Source: Symsagittifera roscoffensis (Eukaryota > Xenacoelomorpha > Acoela > Convolutidae). From it: a stretch of 64,000 nucleotides of DNA. The notes below the pieces were generated by a model that worked only from the letters and a program-made list of their open reading frames with translations, was not told the DNA's origin and ran no database searches. A program made the position numbers and the translations under genes. Shown here in pieces: positions 52,558-61,943 of the stretch (its first letter is position 1; each line of letters opens with the position of its first letter). The stretch covers positions 64,001 through 128,000 of the forward strand of contig NW_026971364.1 in NCBI RefSeq assembly GCF_963678635.1, given 5' to 3'.

Positions 52558-55509
52558 TCAATTGATGATACATCTAAGATATTCTTGTAGTGAACGGTTC
52601 ATACCTTCGACTAAGCCGTTTGTCCAAGGTGCGTGAGATGTACGTGGTTTGTGTTTGATGTTATATAAATGACATAGTGTGATGATTTCATTATTTATGA
52701 ATTCTGTACCGTTGTCTGTAACTAAAATTTCTGGTAGTCCAAATTTGGCTATCCAGTGTTCATAAAGCGATGTGTAAGCGTAATAAGCGTTACAATGTGG
52801 TACTGGGTTAAGTGCTACATAGTGTGTAAATGCGTCAACAATTACCATAATGTAGGAGTTTCCTTCGGATGAGGGTGAAATTGGTCCTTTTGTATCAAAT
52901 GAGATACGGTGGTTAAAGTACAAACTTTGTCCTTTAAAATCTTGTTTTTGTGCTATTTGTTTTTGATTTGGATAAGGTTTATTGAGCTGACATACTATAC
53001 AATCATTGCATAGTACTTTTATCCAAATTGGTGCATTTGGGAAATAAAAGTTTTGTATGAAATTTGAATATGTTTTCTCTGATCCGGAGTGTCCTTTAAT
53101 GTTTTGTGTATGTGAAATATTAAAAGCTATGAGAATCATACTTAAAGGGAGACAGGGAACTGTATGTTCATTTAATTGGTATTCTAGAAGGTCTGTGTTT
53201 TCGTTAATTATTGTATTATTAAATTTTCGAAAGTATCGGAGGAGTGTTTTATTTCCTAAAATAGTTGTATCTGCCTTGACGGGTTTAGTTTTATATTTGT
53301 GCCATGATTTTAGTTGTCTAAATACTGGGTCAAGATTTAGATATTGCTTCAAGGTTGAAATTGTAATTTTTTCTGTTGGAGGGAGAAAAATGTTTTCAAT
53401 TTCTAATTTAGATAAAGGAATTGTATCAAGTGGGTCATGGAGGTCAAAAACTTGATTTATTGTGTATTTTGAATCGTTTGTTGGTGGTCCTGATAATTTT
53501 ATTTTATCAGTTAGATTTTCTTTTTCAATTAGTGGAAAAAGGTCTTTTTTATGCGGGCGTTGTTTTATTCTTATTTGTTGGGTGTTATTTTTTATCCATT
53601 GTGAATATGGAATTGGTTTAAAAGTTGATGTTCCAAGTAGATCAACTTCATAGTGGTTATTTTGGCAATCTAAATAAAGTGGGAAATGTTGTAAACTATT
53701 TATCTGTGATTGTTCAACGTCAGTTTTCACTGCATATTTGCATTCTAGTCGGGGTGATGTTTCGTTTTCTGCAAGGTAGAATTTTTTATTTTTGGGTATT
53801 TTGACTGTAGTTTTACGTGTAATTAATTCTGGTGGCGTATTTCGACTTAAAGTGTCTGGTAATGCAAGATTTTTTCCTGCTGTCCAAACTATATGCAAGT
53901 TTGGGAATTTCATTAGAATTAATTGAAATCTATAAACTCGGTGATTTGGATTAGATTTTTGTGTAAAAAGAAAGATGATTGGTTTGTGGTCTGTGAATAG
54001 AACTGTTGGATGTTTTGATCCAAGTATCAGAAATTCATATTCTGTTAGTGTATAAATTATGGCTGTACATTCTCTCATTAGAGTTGAGAGTCGTAGCTCT
54101 GCTTGAGTGAATAATCGAGAATTTGCTGATATAAGGTTCATTTTGTTTGTACCATTGTGTGATTGTAATAATGCTGCGCCGATGCCAAAATTCGAAGCAT
54201 CGCACATTGCATAGAATGGTTGTTTTCGATCTGGAATTGTATTTGAAATTTGTTCAGTTAAGAGTTTCTTAATTTCTTCAAATCGTGCTTGATGTTCTGT
54301 ATTCCATTCAAAATTATTTTGTTGTCTAAGTATATTATAGAATGGTCTTAGGTATAGTTGCATTTTATAGACATATTTGCTTAAAAAGTTTAACATTCCA
54401 AGGAATTCTTGGATTTTCTTTTTATTTGTTGGTGGTTGGAGTTTTTGAATAGCATCAATGCGTGATTTTAATGGAGTGATTGTTTTTCTTTCTATATTAT
54501 GTCCTAAGAATTTAACTCGTGTTAAAAAGAAGTGTGATTTATCGGGAGCGGCCTTCAAATTTTCGTTTTGAAGTATTTTGTGATACTGTTCTAAAACATT
54601 GAACATTTCTTCTTTTGTCTGTGATTGCATAAAAACATCGTCTAAATAGGTGATTGCGTTTTTCTTGAGTATTAGTGGTCTAAAAATTTTGCTCATAAAA
54701 GCTGAAAATGCTGCTGGTCCTATGGATATTCCATAGAATAGGCGGTTGAATTCATATTGCTGGTTTCCAATAACAAATTGTGTTAGGCGTCGCGATTGTT
54801 CATCTAGTGGCATTTGATTGTATGCACTATTCATATCTGCGGTTGTAAAATATTTTCCGTTTATTTTTGTTAAAATAACTTGTATTGGTTCAATAGGCCA
54901 ATTGCACTTTGATTCGTCTATGAGTGAATTAAGGTATCTAGCGTCGAGAACGATTTTTAATGATTCTCCTTTTGCTAGGATGATAACAGGGTTGATAAAT
55001 GTGTTACCTTTTGGTTGTTCTTCTTTATTTACTGGTGATATAATGTTGTATTGTTCTAAAATATCGAGTAATCTGTTCACTTTATCGTGTAAGTGAATTG
55101 GTACTTTACTTGCTCTTTGTTTTTTGAAAACTGCGTCAGGTTTTAATGGGAGATGTAGTGATGAGCTGATTTTGCCAACATCGAATTTGGATGTTGCATA
55201 GAATGATGAATATTTTATTTGCTGTTTGGCTAATCTATCAAATTCGTCTTGTGTTATTTGCGAATGTTGGAAGTTAAACATTGTTAAAAATTTCTGATGA
55301 TTCTCTGTGTAGATTTTTATGTTGAATGTAGGTTTGAAATATGGGGTTTTTGTGAAATAATCCGTATTTCTTTTTTCGTTACTTATTATATTATTTATGG
55401 ATAATTCTTCATTAAGAATTGTGGATTGACAAATATCTAATAATTGGAGTATATTATTTACGCGGTATGCTTTTTTTGTATTGGTGATATTGTAGCGTTG
55501 GTTTCGCAA
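52558..55509 (-). CDS. pol: Outer element reverse transcriptase, RNase H and integrase
   Basis: 983 codons. RT motifs run from about residue 150, with KIVLDARYLNS, TADMNSAYNQMPL and the catalytic YLDDVFMQS near 288. RNase H starts near 432 (MCDASNFGIGAALLQ) and includes LFTDHKPI. A long linker of about 230 residues precedes the integrase HHCC finger (HTQNIKGHSG to DCIVCQ, about 800-842). The integrase core has D near 873 (SFDTKGP), D near 931 (TDNGTEF) and E near 966 (GLVEGMNR). This places it with Ty3/gypsy (Metaviridae) pol genes. It is entered from the preceding frame at an A_AAA_AAG heptamer and stops at TGA inside the integrase core. Confidence 0.92.
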   Translation of the reverse strand: MRNQRYNITNTKKAYRVNNILQLLDICQSTILNEELSINNIISNEKRNTDYFTKTPYFKPTFNIKIYTENHQKFLTMFNFQHSQITQDEFDRLAKQQIKYSSFYATSKFDVGKISSSLHLPLKPDAVFKKQRASKVPIHLHDKVNRLLDILEQYNIISPVNKEEQPKGNTFINPVIILAKGESLKIVLDARYLNSLIDESKCNWPIEPIQVILTKINGKYFTTADMNSAYNQMPLDEQSRRLTQFVIGNQQYEFNRLFYGISIGPAAFSAFMSKIFRPLILKKNAITYLDDVFMQSQTKEEMFNVLEQYHKILQNENLKAAPDKSHFFLTRVKFLGHNIERKTITPLKSRIDAIQKLQPPTNKKKIQEFLGMLNFLSKYVYKMQLYLRPFYNILRQQNNFEWNTEHQARFEEIKKLLTEQISNTIPDRKQPFYAMCDASNFGIGAALLQSHNGTNKMNLISANSRLFTQAELRLSTLMRECTAIIYTLTEYEFLILGSKHPTVLFTDHKPIIFLFTQKSNPNHRVYRFQLILMKFPNLHIVWTAGKNLALPDTLSRNTPPELITRKTTVKIPKNKKFYLAENETSPRLECKYAVKTDVEQSQINSLQHFPLYLDCQNNHYEVDLLGTSTFKPIPYSQWIKNNTQQIRIKQRPHKKDLFPLIEKENLTDKIKLSGPPTNDSKYTINQVFDLHDPLDTIPLSKLEIENIFLPPTEKITISTLKQYLNLDPVFRQLKSWHKYKTKPVKADTTILGNKTLLRYFRKFNNTIINENTDLLEYQLNEHTVPCLPLSMILIAFNISHTQNIKGHSGSEKTYSNFIQNFYFPNAPIWIKVLCNDCIVCQLNKPYPNQKQIAQKQDFKGQSLYFNHRISFDTKGPISPSSEGNSYIMVIVDAFTHYVALNPVPHCNAYYAYTSLYEHWIAKFGLPEILVTDNGTEFINNEIITLCHLYNIKHKPRTSHAPWTNGLVEGMNRSLQEYLRCIIN

Positions 55510-55697
55510 TAGCCTAAAAGTCCTAAAGGTAAAGTTACTTGATAGGGTGTATTGTTGTATACGTGTAAAGAAAAAATATCTGAATTCGAGTTCTTCAAAT
55601 ATTTCATGGATGAGATTGTGATTTTGAAAAATTTATGGATAGGTTTAAATTCGAAATCTGACATATAAAATTGTTGTTTGTTTTGTTTTTTTGTCAT
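55458..55697 (-). CDS. pol: Protease-RT linker in shifted frame
   Basis: 79 codons that bridge the protease and pol frames. It starts where the protease frame loses register at a 7-A run and carries the LPLGLLGYCE motif typical of the protease-RT junction in Ty3/gypsy polyproteins, so it is part of the polyprotein rather than a separate gene. Its end contains A_AAA_AAG, a canonical -1 slippery heptamer, exactly where the pol frame takes over. Confidence 0.7.
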   Translation of the reverse strand: MTKKQNKQQFYMSDFEFKPIHKFFKITISSMKYLKNSNSDIFSLHVYNNTPYQVTLPLGLLGYCETNATISPIQKKHTA

Positions 55698-57033
55698 ATT
55701 GGTGAACTTGTTTTATTGAAAAATTATATATGTTTCCTGATAGTGGTTTCAGGTGTTTTCTTTGTTGGTTATATATTGGATAAAATTTTGAAAAGAATGG
55801 TGGTTGTTTATTTAATCTTTGAAAAAATGTTAGGGATGTGTCTTTTGTTTTTGTGTATTTATCTTTGATTAGTGTTTTACTATTCAAGTTGTTGATTGTT
55901 GGTATGTATTTAGAGATAAACGGTATTCCAATGATATTATGTTTAATATCAGTGATATGAAATATTTGTTTAAATGGTTTATTTAAAATTTTATTTTGTT
56001 CTATTGTTCTTGTGGGGAGAAGAAATAATTGAATTTTTCCGTAGTTTATCAACGTTGATCCTTGTGCTGTTGCTAGTTTACTGGAGGTTTCAAGAGGTGT
56101 TAGCTTCGGGTGTAAAGTTTTTATTTCATTCCATGTGGGAATGTTTATTATGTTTGATTCTGCTCCTGAATCAATTAAAAAATCAATTTCAAGATCTGGT
56201 GGTTGAAATTCTTTGTTTCTTGGACTTTCTAAAAGAAATGGTATTGTCCGAATTTTTTCTTTAGGTTGTTCTTTTTGTATGTTTTGATAAATGTGGTTTG
56301 TATTTAAGCATTTTGTTTTGTCATTTTCATTGGATTGATTTGTATTGTTGATTTCGTTAGTTTCTTGTGTTGTTTGTGTGGAATGAATGGGTTCAATAAA
56401 ATAATTGCGAAGGAGTTCTGATTGATTTTCATATATATGTGATGAAAAAGGTTGTTCATATATAATAGGTTCATAGTCATTTTCGACTGCTATCATATTG
56501 ATGGAGAGAGTGTTTTCTGTATCACTTTCTGAATCTGATGATCCACAGTTTATTTGATTTAGTTGTAGCGTATCATCTACTGTGTCATCAATACCTGGGG
56601 GGTCTGATGTTGTTTCTGGATTTGATTGTACTTGATTAATATGTCTTTGATGTTTAGGTGTACTACTTCTGTGACGATTGTTGGAAGTATTATAATGGTT
56701 ATTATTTCTGTGTGGTGATTGGGAATAATTTCTATAACGATTATTATAACTTGAATGTCGATTTTGTGAATTATTTCGTGATCTGTTCTGATAATTACCG
56801 TTTGATCTGTTATATGAGTTATTTCTTGATCGATTGTTCGGGTAATACTGATTTCGGTTGTTTGAATAACTTCTATTTCGATTATTGGAGTAGTTTCGAT
56901 TTCTATTATATGATGAGTTTCGTGACTGATTGTTTGGATAGTATTTATTCCGTGATTGGGAATTAGATCTAGAAACAAAGTGTGTTGTATTTGAATTGGA
57001 TCTGGAGTAGTTATTTTGACTATTTGGTCTATT
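55645..57033 (-). CDS. pro: Nucleocapsid-like Arg/Asn/Ser region and protease
   Basis: Open in the gag frame directly after the gag TAA; its first ATG is at 56496. The first 175 codons form a repetitive Asn/Arg/Ser/Tyr-rich stretch (RNSSYNRNRNYSNN and similar), probably RNA-binding. After an acidic patch the protease follows, with the active-site LIDSGAESNIINIP and the later strand HNIIGIPFISKY. Retropepsins process gag and pol and work as dimers. The arrangement implies that gag and protease were made as one chain, by stop-codon read-through or before the TAA arose. It loses frame at an A-run near 55690. Confidence 0.8.
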   Translation of the reverse strand, partial: NRPNSQNNYSRSNSNTTHFVSRSNSQSRNKYYPNNQSRNSSYNRNRNYSNNRNRSYSNNRNQYYPNNRSRNNSYNRSNGNYQNRSRNNSQNRHSSYNNRYRNYSQSPHRNNNHYNTSNNRHRSSTPKHQRHINQVQSNPETTSDPPGIDDTVDDTLQLNQINCGSSDSESDTENTLSINMIAVENDYEPIIYEQPFSSHIYENQSELLRNYFIEPIHSTQTTQETNEINNTNQSNENDKTKCLNTNHIYQNIQKEQPKEKIRTIPFLLESPRNKEFQPPDLEIDFLIDSGAESNIINIPTWNEIKTLHPKLTPLETSSKLATAQGSTLINYGKIQLFLLPTRTIEQNKILNKPFKQIFHITDIKHNIIGIPFISKYIPTINNLNSKTLIKDKYTKTKDTSLTFFQRLNKQPPFFSKFYPIYNQQRKHLKPLSGNIYNFSIKQVHQYDKKTKQTTILYVRFRI

Positions 57034-58230
57034 TTAATGATTTTGTGACGAATTTTGTGTATGTCTTCGTTCTGGCGATCTTCCTCTATAACTTGAGTTA
57101 TGTGGTGATTGAGTTCTCGTATAATTGGTATTGTTCGGGAGTGGTTTTCCTGAACTGTTGTTGCTGTATACATTTTTGTTCGGTAGGTTTTGATCTTTCT
57201 TCATGTATTGATAGAATGATTTATTTGGTTCTTTATATTTTTGAGGTTTGTTTTGATTGTCTTGCTGTTTTTGTCTACATTCAGAAATGCTATGTCCGTA
57301 TCGTCGGCAATAATTACACCATTTTTTGAAAGATGGTTTGCCTTTAAAGTTTAGGTGTTTTTCATAGATGTTGAGTATTTCAGTAATTTTTTCAACAAGG
57401 TCTGTATCTGATTCCTGTATATTGTTTGTATTTGTGGAATTTGTTTCAATTCGGTTAACATATTGTAATTTCAGATTTACTGTTTCTTCGAGTTTCATTG
57501 TGATTTCCGCTTGTTCTAGTTTGTCTACTAGTTTTCGAAAATCTAAATCGGGCTCTCGAATTGAGGAGGGATGGGATGCTCTCTTTTTTATTGCTATTTT
57601 TCTTAATTGAGGTGTTAAGGTCATCATTAATATTTCTGTCATTTTTGTGTTTTTATAGTCGTGTGTATTTAACGAATATGCTTTTCGAACTAGTGTTTCG
57701 ATGCGTACTGCTAATTGTTTGATGGTTTCATTTGGTAATCTGCGAATTTCATTACATAAAACTCTTTGTTGTTGTTTGTTTCTTTCGGAGTCAAACATTT
57801 TTGAAAATTCTTGTGTAAACCTTTTCCAATTTGATTTTATTTCTATAGGCAATACTGAAAACCATTTTTGGGCTGCGCCGTCTAAGGTTGTCTGTATCAA
57901 CGCTGTGCGTCGATGTATCCAGTTTTGATGTAGTGGCGTATTAATTGGTTCAGGTCCTATATTTAAAATTAAATTTGCTGTTACTGCATTTAAATAATCT
58001 TCTACAGAATATTCGGGATATGTTCCTGTGAATACCATTAAAGGTTTATTTGACGTTATTGATGATCCACCCATAAGGTATGGATTCATTGTCATTTGTA
58101 ATGATTCTGCTGCATTTGGCATTTGTGAAAAATTTGAAAGTTGATTTCTTGTTATTTCGTGTTGTTGAAGATAATATGGAAGTGGTATTTCATTTTGCAT
58201 TTGTGTTGGTTGATACGAGTGGGTAATCAT
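57034..58230 (-). CDS. gag: Outer element gag
   Basis: 398 codons. Residues about 65-215 match a Ty3/gypsy gag capsid core: PEYSVEDYLNAVTANL, a RRTALIQTTLDGAAQKWF helix, WKRFTQEFSKMF and ETIKQLAVRIETLVRKAY. One CCHC zinc knuckle (CNYCRRYGHSISEC) lies near residue 305, followed by a Gln/Asn/Arg-rich tail. It would assemble the particle and bind genomic RNA. The ATG lies two codons after the stop of the preceding ORF in the same frame, and its own TAA is followed by a further open frame. Confidence 0.9.
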   Translation of the reverse strand: MITHSYQPTQMQNEIPLPYYLQQHEITRNQLSNFSQMPNAAESLQMTMNPYLMGGSSITSNKPLMVFTGTYPEYSVEDYLNAVTANLILNIGPEPINTPLHQNWIHRRTALIQTTLDGAAQKWFSVLPIEIKSNWKRFTQEFSKMFDSERNKQQQRVLCNEIRRLPNETIKQLAVRIETLVRKAYSLNTHDYKNTKMTEILMMTLTPQLRKIAIKKRASHPSSIREPDLDFRKLVDKLEQAEITMKLEETVNLKLQYVNRIETNSTNTNNIQESDTDLVEKITEILNIYEKHLNFKGKPSFKKWCNYCRRYGHSISECRQKQQDNQNKPQKYKEPNKSFYQYMKKDQNLPNKNVYSNNSSGKPLPNNTNYTRTQSPHNSSYRGRSPERRHTQNSSQNH

Positions 58231-58236
58231 TGGATT

Positions 58237-59847
58237 TTATGGTTGAATTGGTTGAAAAGATTGTGTATTAATTGGATTTTGTGTTTGTATTGGTTGTTGA
58301 TTTTGTGTATCTGTCGGATGTGGAGAAAAAATTCTATGATATGTATGTGGTTTTTGTATTCCTTGTCCACGATATTCTTGAGTATATGGTGCAAATATAT
58401 CTGGTTGTAAATAATCATCATCTGAGGATAAGTAATCCGTTTGATGAGGTGCTTGATTTTTATTTTTATTCTGTTGAAAGAATGGGTAATTTTCACTACA
58501 ATCCTGTGGAGGATGTGAATTAGTTTGAAAATTTACTGAATTGGTTGTTGCCATTGGATTATCCCAATATCGAGATCTTATGTGATTATTATGATTTTTT
58601 CGTGGGGGATAGTTTGTTTTTGATGGATGTGCGTAATTATAATTGTGTTCTGCAAAATTGTTCCTTGTGAACGTTCTGCGGGTTTTTGACGGTATTGTCA
58701 TGGGTCTGTATGTTTGATAATCCATTTGTGAATATTTTGGAGCAACCGAAGGTTTAACGGTTGATTGTAGGGTTACCTGTGCTAGTGAAGTGTTTGTATT
58801 TCTTGGTGTTGTTAAATTTGGACGTATCGGTGAAATACTTTGTTGTGTAGTTGTTGTTTGGACAATTTCTTCATTTATGAAGTGTGATGGTGTTTGAATA
58901 TCTTGTTGAGTGAGATTCCTAGTTCCATTAAGGTTTTCATTTTGTATGATTGTCGAATTTAAACTGTTATTTCGCGTATCAGGTAAAAATGTATTGTAGT
59001 TTAATGGTGTTGCATCAATGGTTAATGGTATTACTCTTACATAATCTCTTGTATAAGATATTGTACTTATTGCTTGACTAGAGATTGATTGTGGGAAATT
59101 TATGAATGCAAAGTGAGACCATTCAGGGTCCCAAACATAGTATGATTGTTCTGTGATGGCGGTATCATCGTTTGAATTTTGAGGTCTAAAATTTTTTCTT
59201 GCTTGTGAAATTAAATCTATATTATGTGTGAAATAATCTATTATAAACCATGCCAAAATTTTTTGTAAATCATGTTTTGTATGTGGTGAAACTTCATCTT
59301 TAGTGAAATTTTCTTTAATTATATTTAGAAAACTAGAAAGTAATGTGATTTCATGTCGTACCTTTATATGTTTAGATGTTTCTGTCGGTGAGACATTTGG
59401 GATTGGGATTTCGTTTTCTAATATCGAGATATAACTATATATTATTGCAAAAACTTCATTAGTGAATATGGAGTTTGCTCTCTGTGAGTTATGATATTGT
59501 ATGCTTTTTATATATTCTGAGAATACTTTTGAAAATTCTAAATCAAGGTCGTCTGTTTGAATTACATATTTGCTGTGATTCTGGTTTGGTGAGCTGAATT
59601 CTATGGAGTAGATTCCGTATTGTTGTGTTAAGTTACATATATCTTTCAGATAGTGATCGATAATTTGTCTTTTGATTTTTACATCTGGGAACTCTGCTTT
59701 ACATGGGCTAATTCCGGGTTCAAACAAATTTAAAAGTAAATTTTTGCAAAAATCATGTTGTCCTCTATTATCGGATGAATCTACGAGGAAGGGGTAGATA
59801 TCATCATCATCTGGTTTTTCTTCACCTGGAGTGTGTGTTGAGCTCAT
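58237..59847 (-). CDS. ORF-B upstream of gag (unknown)
   Basis: 536 codons. Residues 1-270 look globular (acidic start, then IYSYISILENEIPIP and LAWFIIDYFTHNIDLISQARKNF). Residues 270-536 are disordered, rich in Asn, Thr, Gln and Pro with aromatic-basic clusters (MTIPSKTRRTFTRNN). It has no zinc knuckle. A gene of this size between the LTR and gag is rare in LTR elements. The globular-plus-disordered plan resembles a capsid plus RNA-binding tail, so a second gag-like structural protein is possible, but no homology was recognised. It overlaps ORF-A by 26 nt. Confidence 0.65.
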   Translation of the reverse strand: MSSTHTPGEEKPDDDDIYPFLVDSSDNRGQHDFCKNLLLNLFEPGISPCKAEFPDVKIKRQIIDHYLKDICNLTQQYGIYSIEFSSPNQNHSKYVIQTDDLDLEFSKVFSEYIKSIQYHNSQRANSIFTNEVFAIIYSYISILENEIPIPNVSPTETSKHIKVRHEITLLSSFLNIIKENFTKDEVSPHTKHDLQKILAWFIIDYFTHNIDLISQARKNFRPQNSNDDTAITEQSYYVWDPEWSHFAFINFPQSISSQAISTISYTRDYVRVIPLTIDATPLNYNTFLPDTRNNSLNSTIIQNENLNGTRNLTQQDIQTPSHFINEEIVQTTTTQQSISPIRPNLTTPRNTNTSLAQVTLQSTVKPSVAPKYSQMDYQTYRPMTIPSKTRRTFTRNNFAEHNYNYAHPSKTNYPPRKNHNNHIRSRYWDNPMATTNSVNFQTNSHPPQDCSENYPFFQQNKNKNQAPHQTDYLSSDDDYLQPDIFAPYTQEYRGQGIQKPHTYHRIFSPHPTDTQNQQPIQTQNPINTQSFQPIQP

Positions 59848-60280
59848 TTTTTCGTTTAATGACTGTTAATATGTAATTATCGATGTGTCTAATTGGTTGA
59901 TTCCAATTATATAAGTGTACTGGTTTGTGTTTATATTGCTTTTTTATTCTTCTTTTTGATGAATTTGAAGTTGTTTCTGAGTCAGAAAAATATAATTGAT
60001 CGTGAATGGGGCAATTTTTATCTATTGATTCTTTTAATTTATAAAGTTCGTCTAAACTGCTGGCTTCTGATTCTGAGAATGCGTTTCTATTTTTGGAAAA
60101 TCTTTTTCGTGTTATTTGTCTTTGTTTGGTTATTATTTTTCTTTTTAGTGTTTGTCGTTTTGTTCTAATATATCCAACTGTTTGTGTATGAGGTGTGATT
60201 ACAAGGTCGTATTTTTTCTTATCTATTTCACAATTGTGTAAAACGATTGTTTGTTTGTTTCCTAGATTTTTAAATGACAT
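59822..60280 (-). CDS. ORF-A, first gene of outer element (unknown, basic)
   Basis: 152 codons, very rich in Lys and Arg (RTKRQTLKRKIITKQRQI), with an acidic Ser-rich middle (SESEASSLDELYKLKE) and a second basic patch (SSKRRIKKQYKHKP). This composition fits a small nucleic-acid-binding or nuclear protein. It is the first ORF after the leader, and its end overlaps ORF-B in another frame. No family recognised. Confidence 0.55.
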   Translation of the reverse strand: MSFKNLGNKQTIVLHNCEIDKKKYDLVITPHTQTVGYIRTKRQTLKRKIITKQRQITRKRFSKNRNAFSESEASSLDELYKLKESIDKNCPIHDQLYFSDSETTSNSSKRRIKKQYKHKPVHLYNWNQPIRHIDNYILTVIKRKNELNTHSR

Positions 60281-61512
60281 AAGGTTTAGGATGACGGATG
60301 CAAAGGTTTGTTAGATGATTTCTATTTTCTTAAACTGTTAGTCCTTAAGATTTTTTTGGTTAGCTTAACCTGGGTCTCTTTGTTCAGGGTTGGAGAGAAA
60401 GGTATATCGATTCCGAAGAATGATTTTTTACTTTCTCGTGGCTAGTATAAGCTAAGGTGTTAACTTACTTAATCTTACTTAGGGGTAGTGCTTGTGTTCA
60501 AGGGTTGGAGAATAGTAAATCGATCCACAAGGTTCAGGTATAATTAGAACACGAGTAGTTCGTTAGATACTATTTTAAACTTACTAAGTCTAAGATTTAT
60601 CCTGGGTTTGTTAAGAGGAGGGGGTCAAGTGAAGGATGAATAACCGAAGTTCTTCACTGTTTATCCTAATTTGAATGGTTAGTCTTGTTCAAAAATTTCT
60701 ATTAGTCCTGGGTTTTTAGAAAGGGTTGGATAGTGAATCGACGTTTGAGGTCGTTAGACACTAGCTAAGTGGGTGGGGGAGAACAAAATTGTTCTTTTTG
60801 ATCCAAGGATAGGCCTTGATGATCAAGTTTTAAATTGAATTAAATAGAAAATGAATTAAGATCCAAGGATAAGCCTTGATGATCTCATTTTAAAATTTAA
60901 ATGAATTTAAGTTTAAAATGGTTTAATTTTATATAAGGAAAAGATTTAGTGTTTCAATGATATTAATGAGCTTATGAATGCTGTTATGTTTAGGTGATGA
61001 AGCTGGAACAACAGGATGATTTATAATTACTAACCGTTTATTGTCATGCTACTAATTTTTATTTTGATTTTTCAATAAATATTTTCCAAACATGTTTTTT
61101 ATATTACTGCAGATTTTAGGAAAACGATCTGAGATCTTTTTATCAATCGTTATTGTATATTAATAATTTTGTTTAGCGCCTGAAATGATTATGAAGATTG
61201 ACTTCAAGATTTTATGTTTGCAAATGAAAATCTAAATTCATTGCTAATAAAATTCTAAATACAAAAGTTTGTGTTGGCTTTTGCCGTACTATCATATAAC
61301 AATATGGTAAATTTCTACTTTGTCGTATGTCGTCTCTGGTTCGAGGTCTTCTTCCAATTCCGGGTAGTTCTGTTATCATTCGGAATATTGGCTCTGATCT
61401 ATTGAGTCGTAGAGACGTTTCGATTAAATTATCGTCGTATAACATTTTGTAAATGTTTTGTCTAAATTCTAATCTATTTTTGGTTAATTCTAAGCTACTA
61501 AGGTCTTGTTCG
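60281..61512 (-). other. Leader of outer element with internal repeats
   Basis: 1.2 kb without genes. A 25-bp sequence beginning GATCCAAGGAT occurs at 60800 and 60860 with two differences. GGGTTGGA followed shortly by ATCGA occurs at 60387, 60502 and 60724. Unlike the genes, this part is not strongly G-poor on the sense strand. Confidence 0.6.
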
Positions 61513-61530
61513 AGACTTATGGTCGCACCA
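61513..61530 (-). promoter_or_regulatory. Primer-binding site of outer element
   Basis: Minus-strand TGGTGCGACCATAAGTCT, 2 nt inside the 5' LTR, is complementary to a tRNA 3' end. The plus strand reads on into GTTCGA further out (61508-61513), a T-loop-like sequence, so the match to the source tRNA may extend beyond 18 nt. Confidence 0.75.
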
Positions 61531-61532
61531 GA

Positions 61533-61943
61533 TGAGTTAGGACCGAGGTTGTTAACTCATAGAGTAATTTCGGATAGGGTACACCGTCTGCTCGTCACGC
61601 TATCTGATTTTCGGCCGGATAGATTCGTGCAACTTCTTAGTCTAATACCGATCCTAATCTTACTCTTATACTATCTAGTCTCAGGTTGTTTAACTAGTCT
61701 CTGCTAGGCTCAATAGATCTAGGGTATACTGGTTTATTGCGGCTGCTGAAGACTTCTTGGAGAGTCCAACTAATTTCTAAGTTAAATTCAAATCTCTCTG
61801 GTGCTGAAATTACAAGTAATTTCAGCACTTACAAATAAGTGGGTTGCTAGTTAGATGGATCATGATTGGTTAATATTAAATACTTTACAGTGGTAAAATA
61901 TCTAAATTATCCAATCATAAAATATAGTTTAGATCAGGTTCCA
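61533..61943 (-). repeat. 5' LTR of outer element
   Basis: 411-bp partner of 18681-19091, followed by the GTAT duplication. It contains a perfect 28-bp palindrome at 61801-61828 (13-bp arms around AA). Confidence 0.92.

Noticed and set aside
56577-57173. 198-codon Ile/Thr/His-rich minus-strand ORF overlapping gag and protease
   Set aside because: It is the wrong frame of the Asn/Arg/Ser/Tyr-rich nucleocapsid-like region; the gag frame stays open there and gives a normal composition.
61508-61530. Possible tRNA gene (GTTCGA and ...CACCA)
   Set aside because: Only a 3'-end-like fragment next to the LTR, with no 5' half or anticodon arm; this is a primer-binding site.
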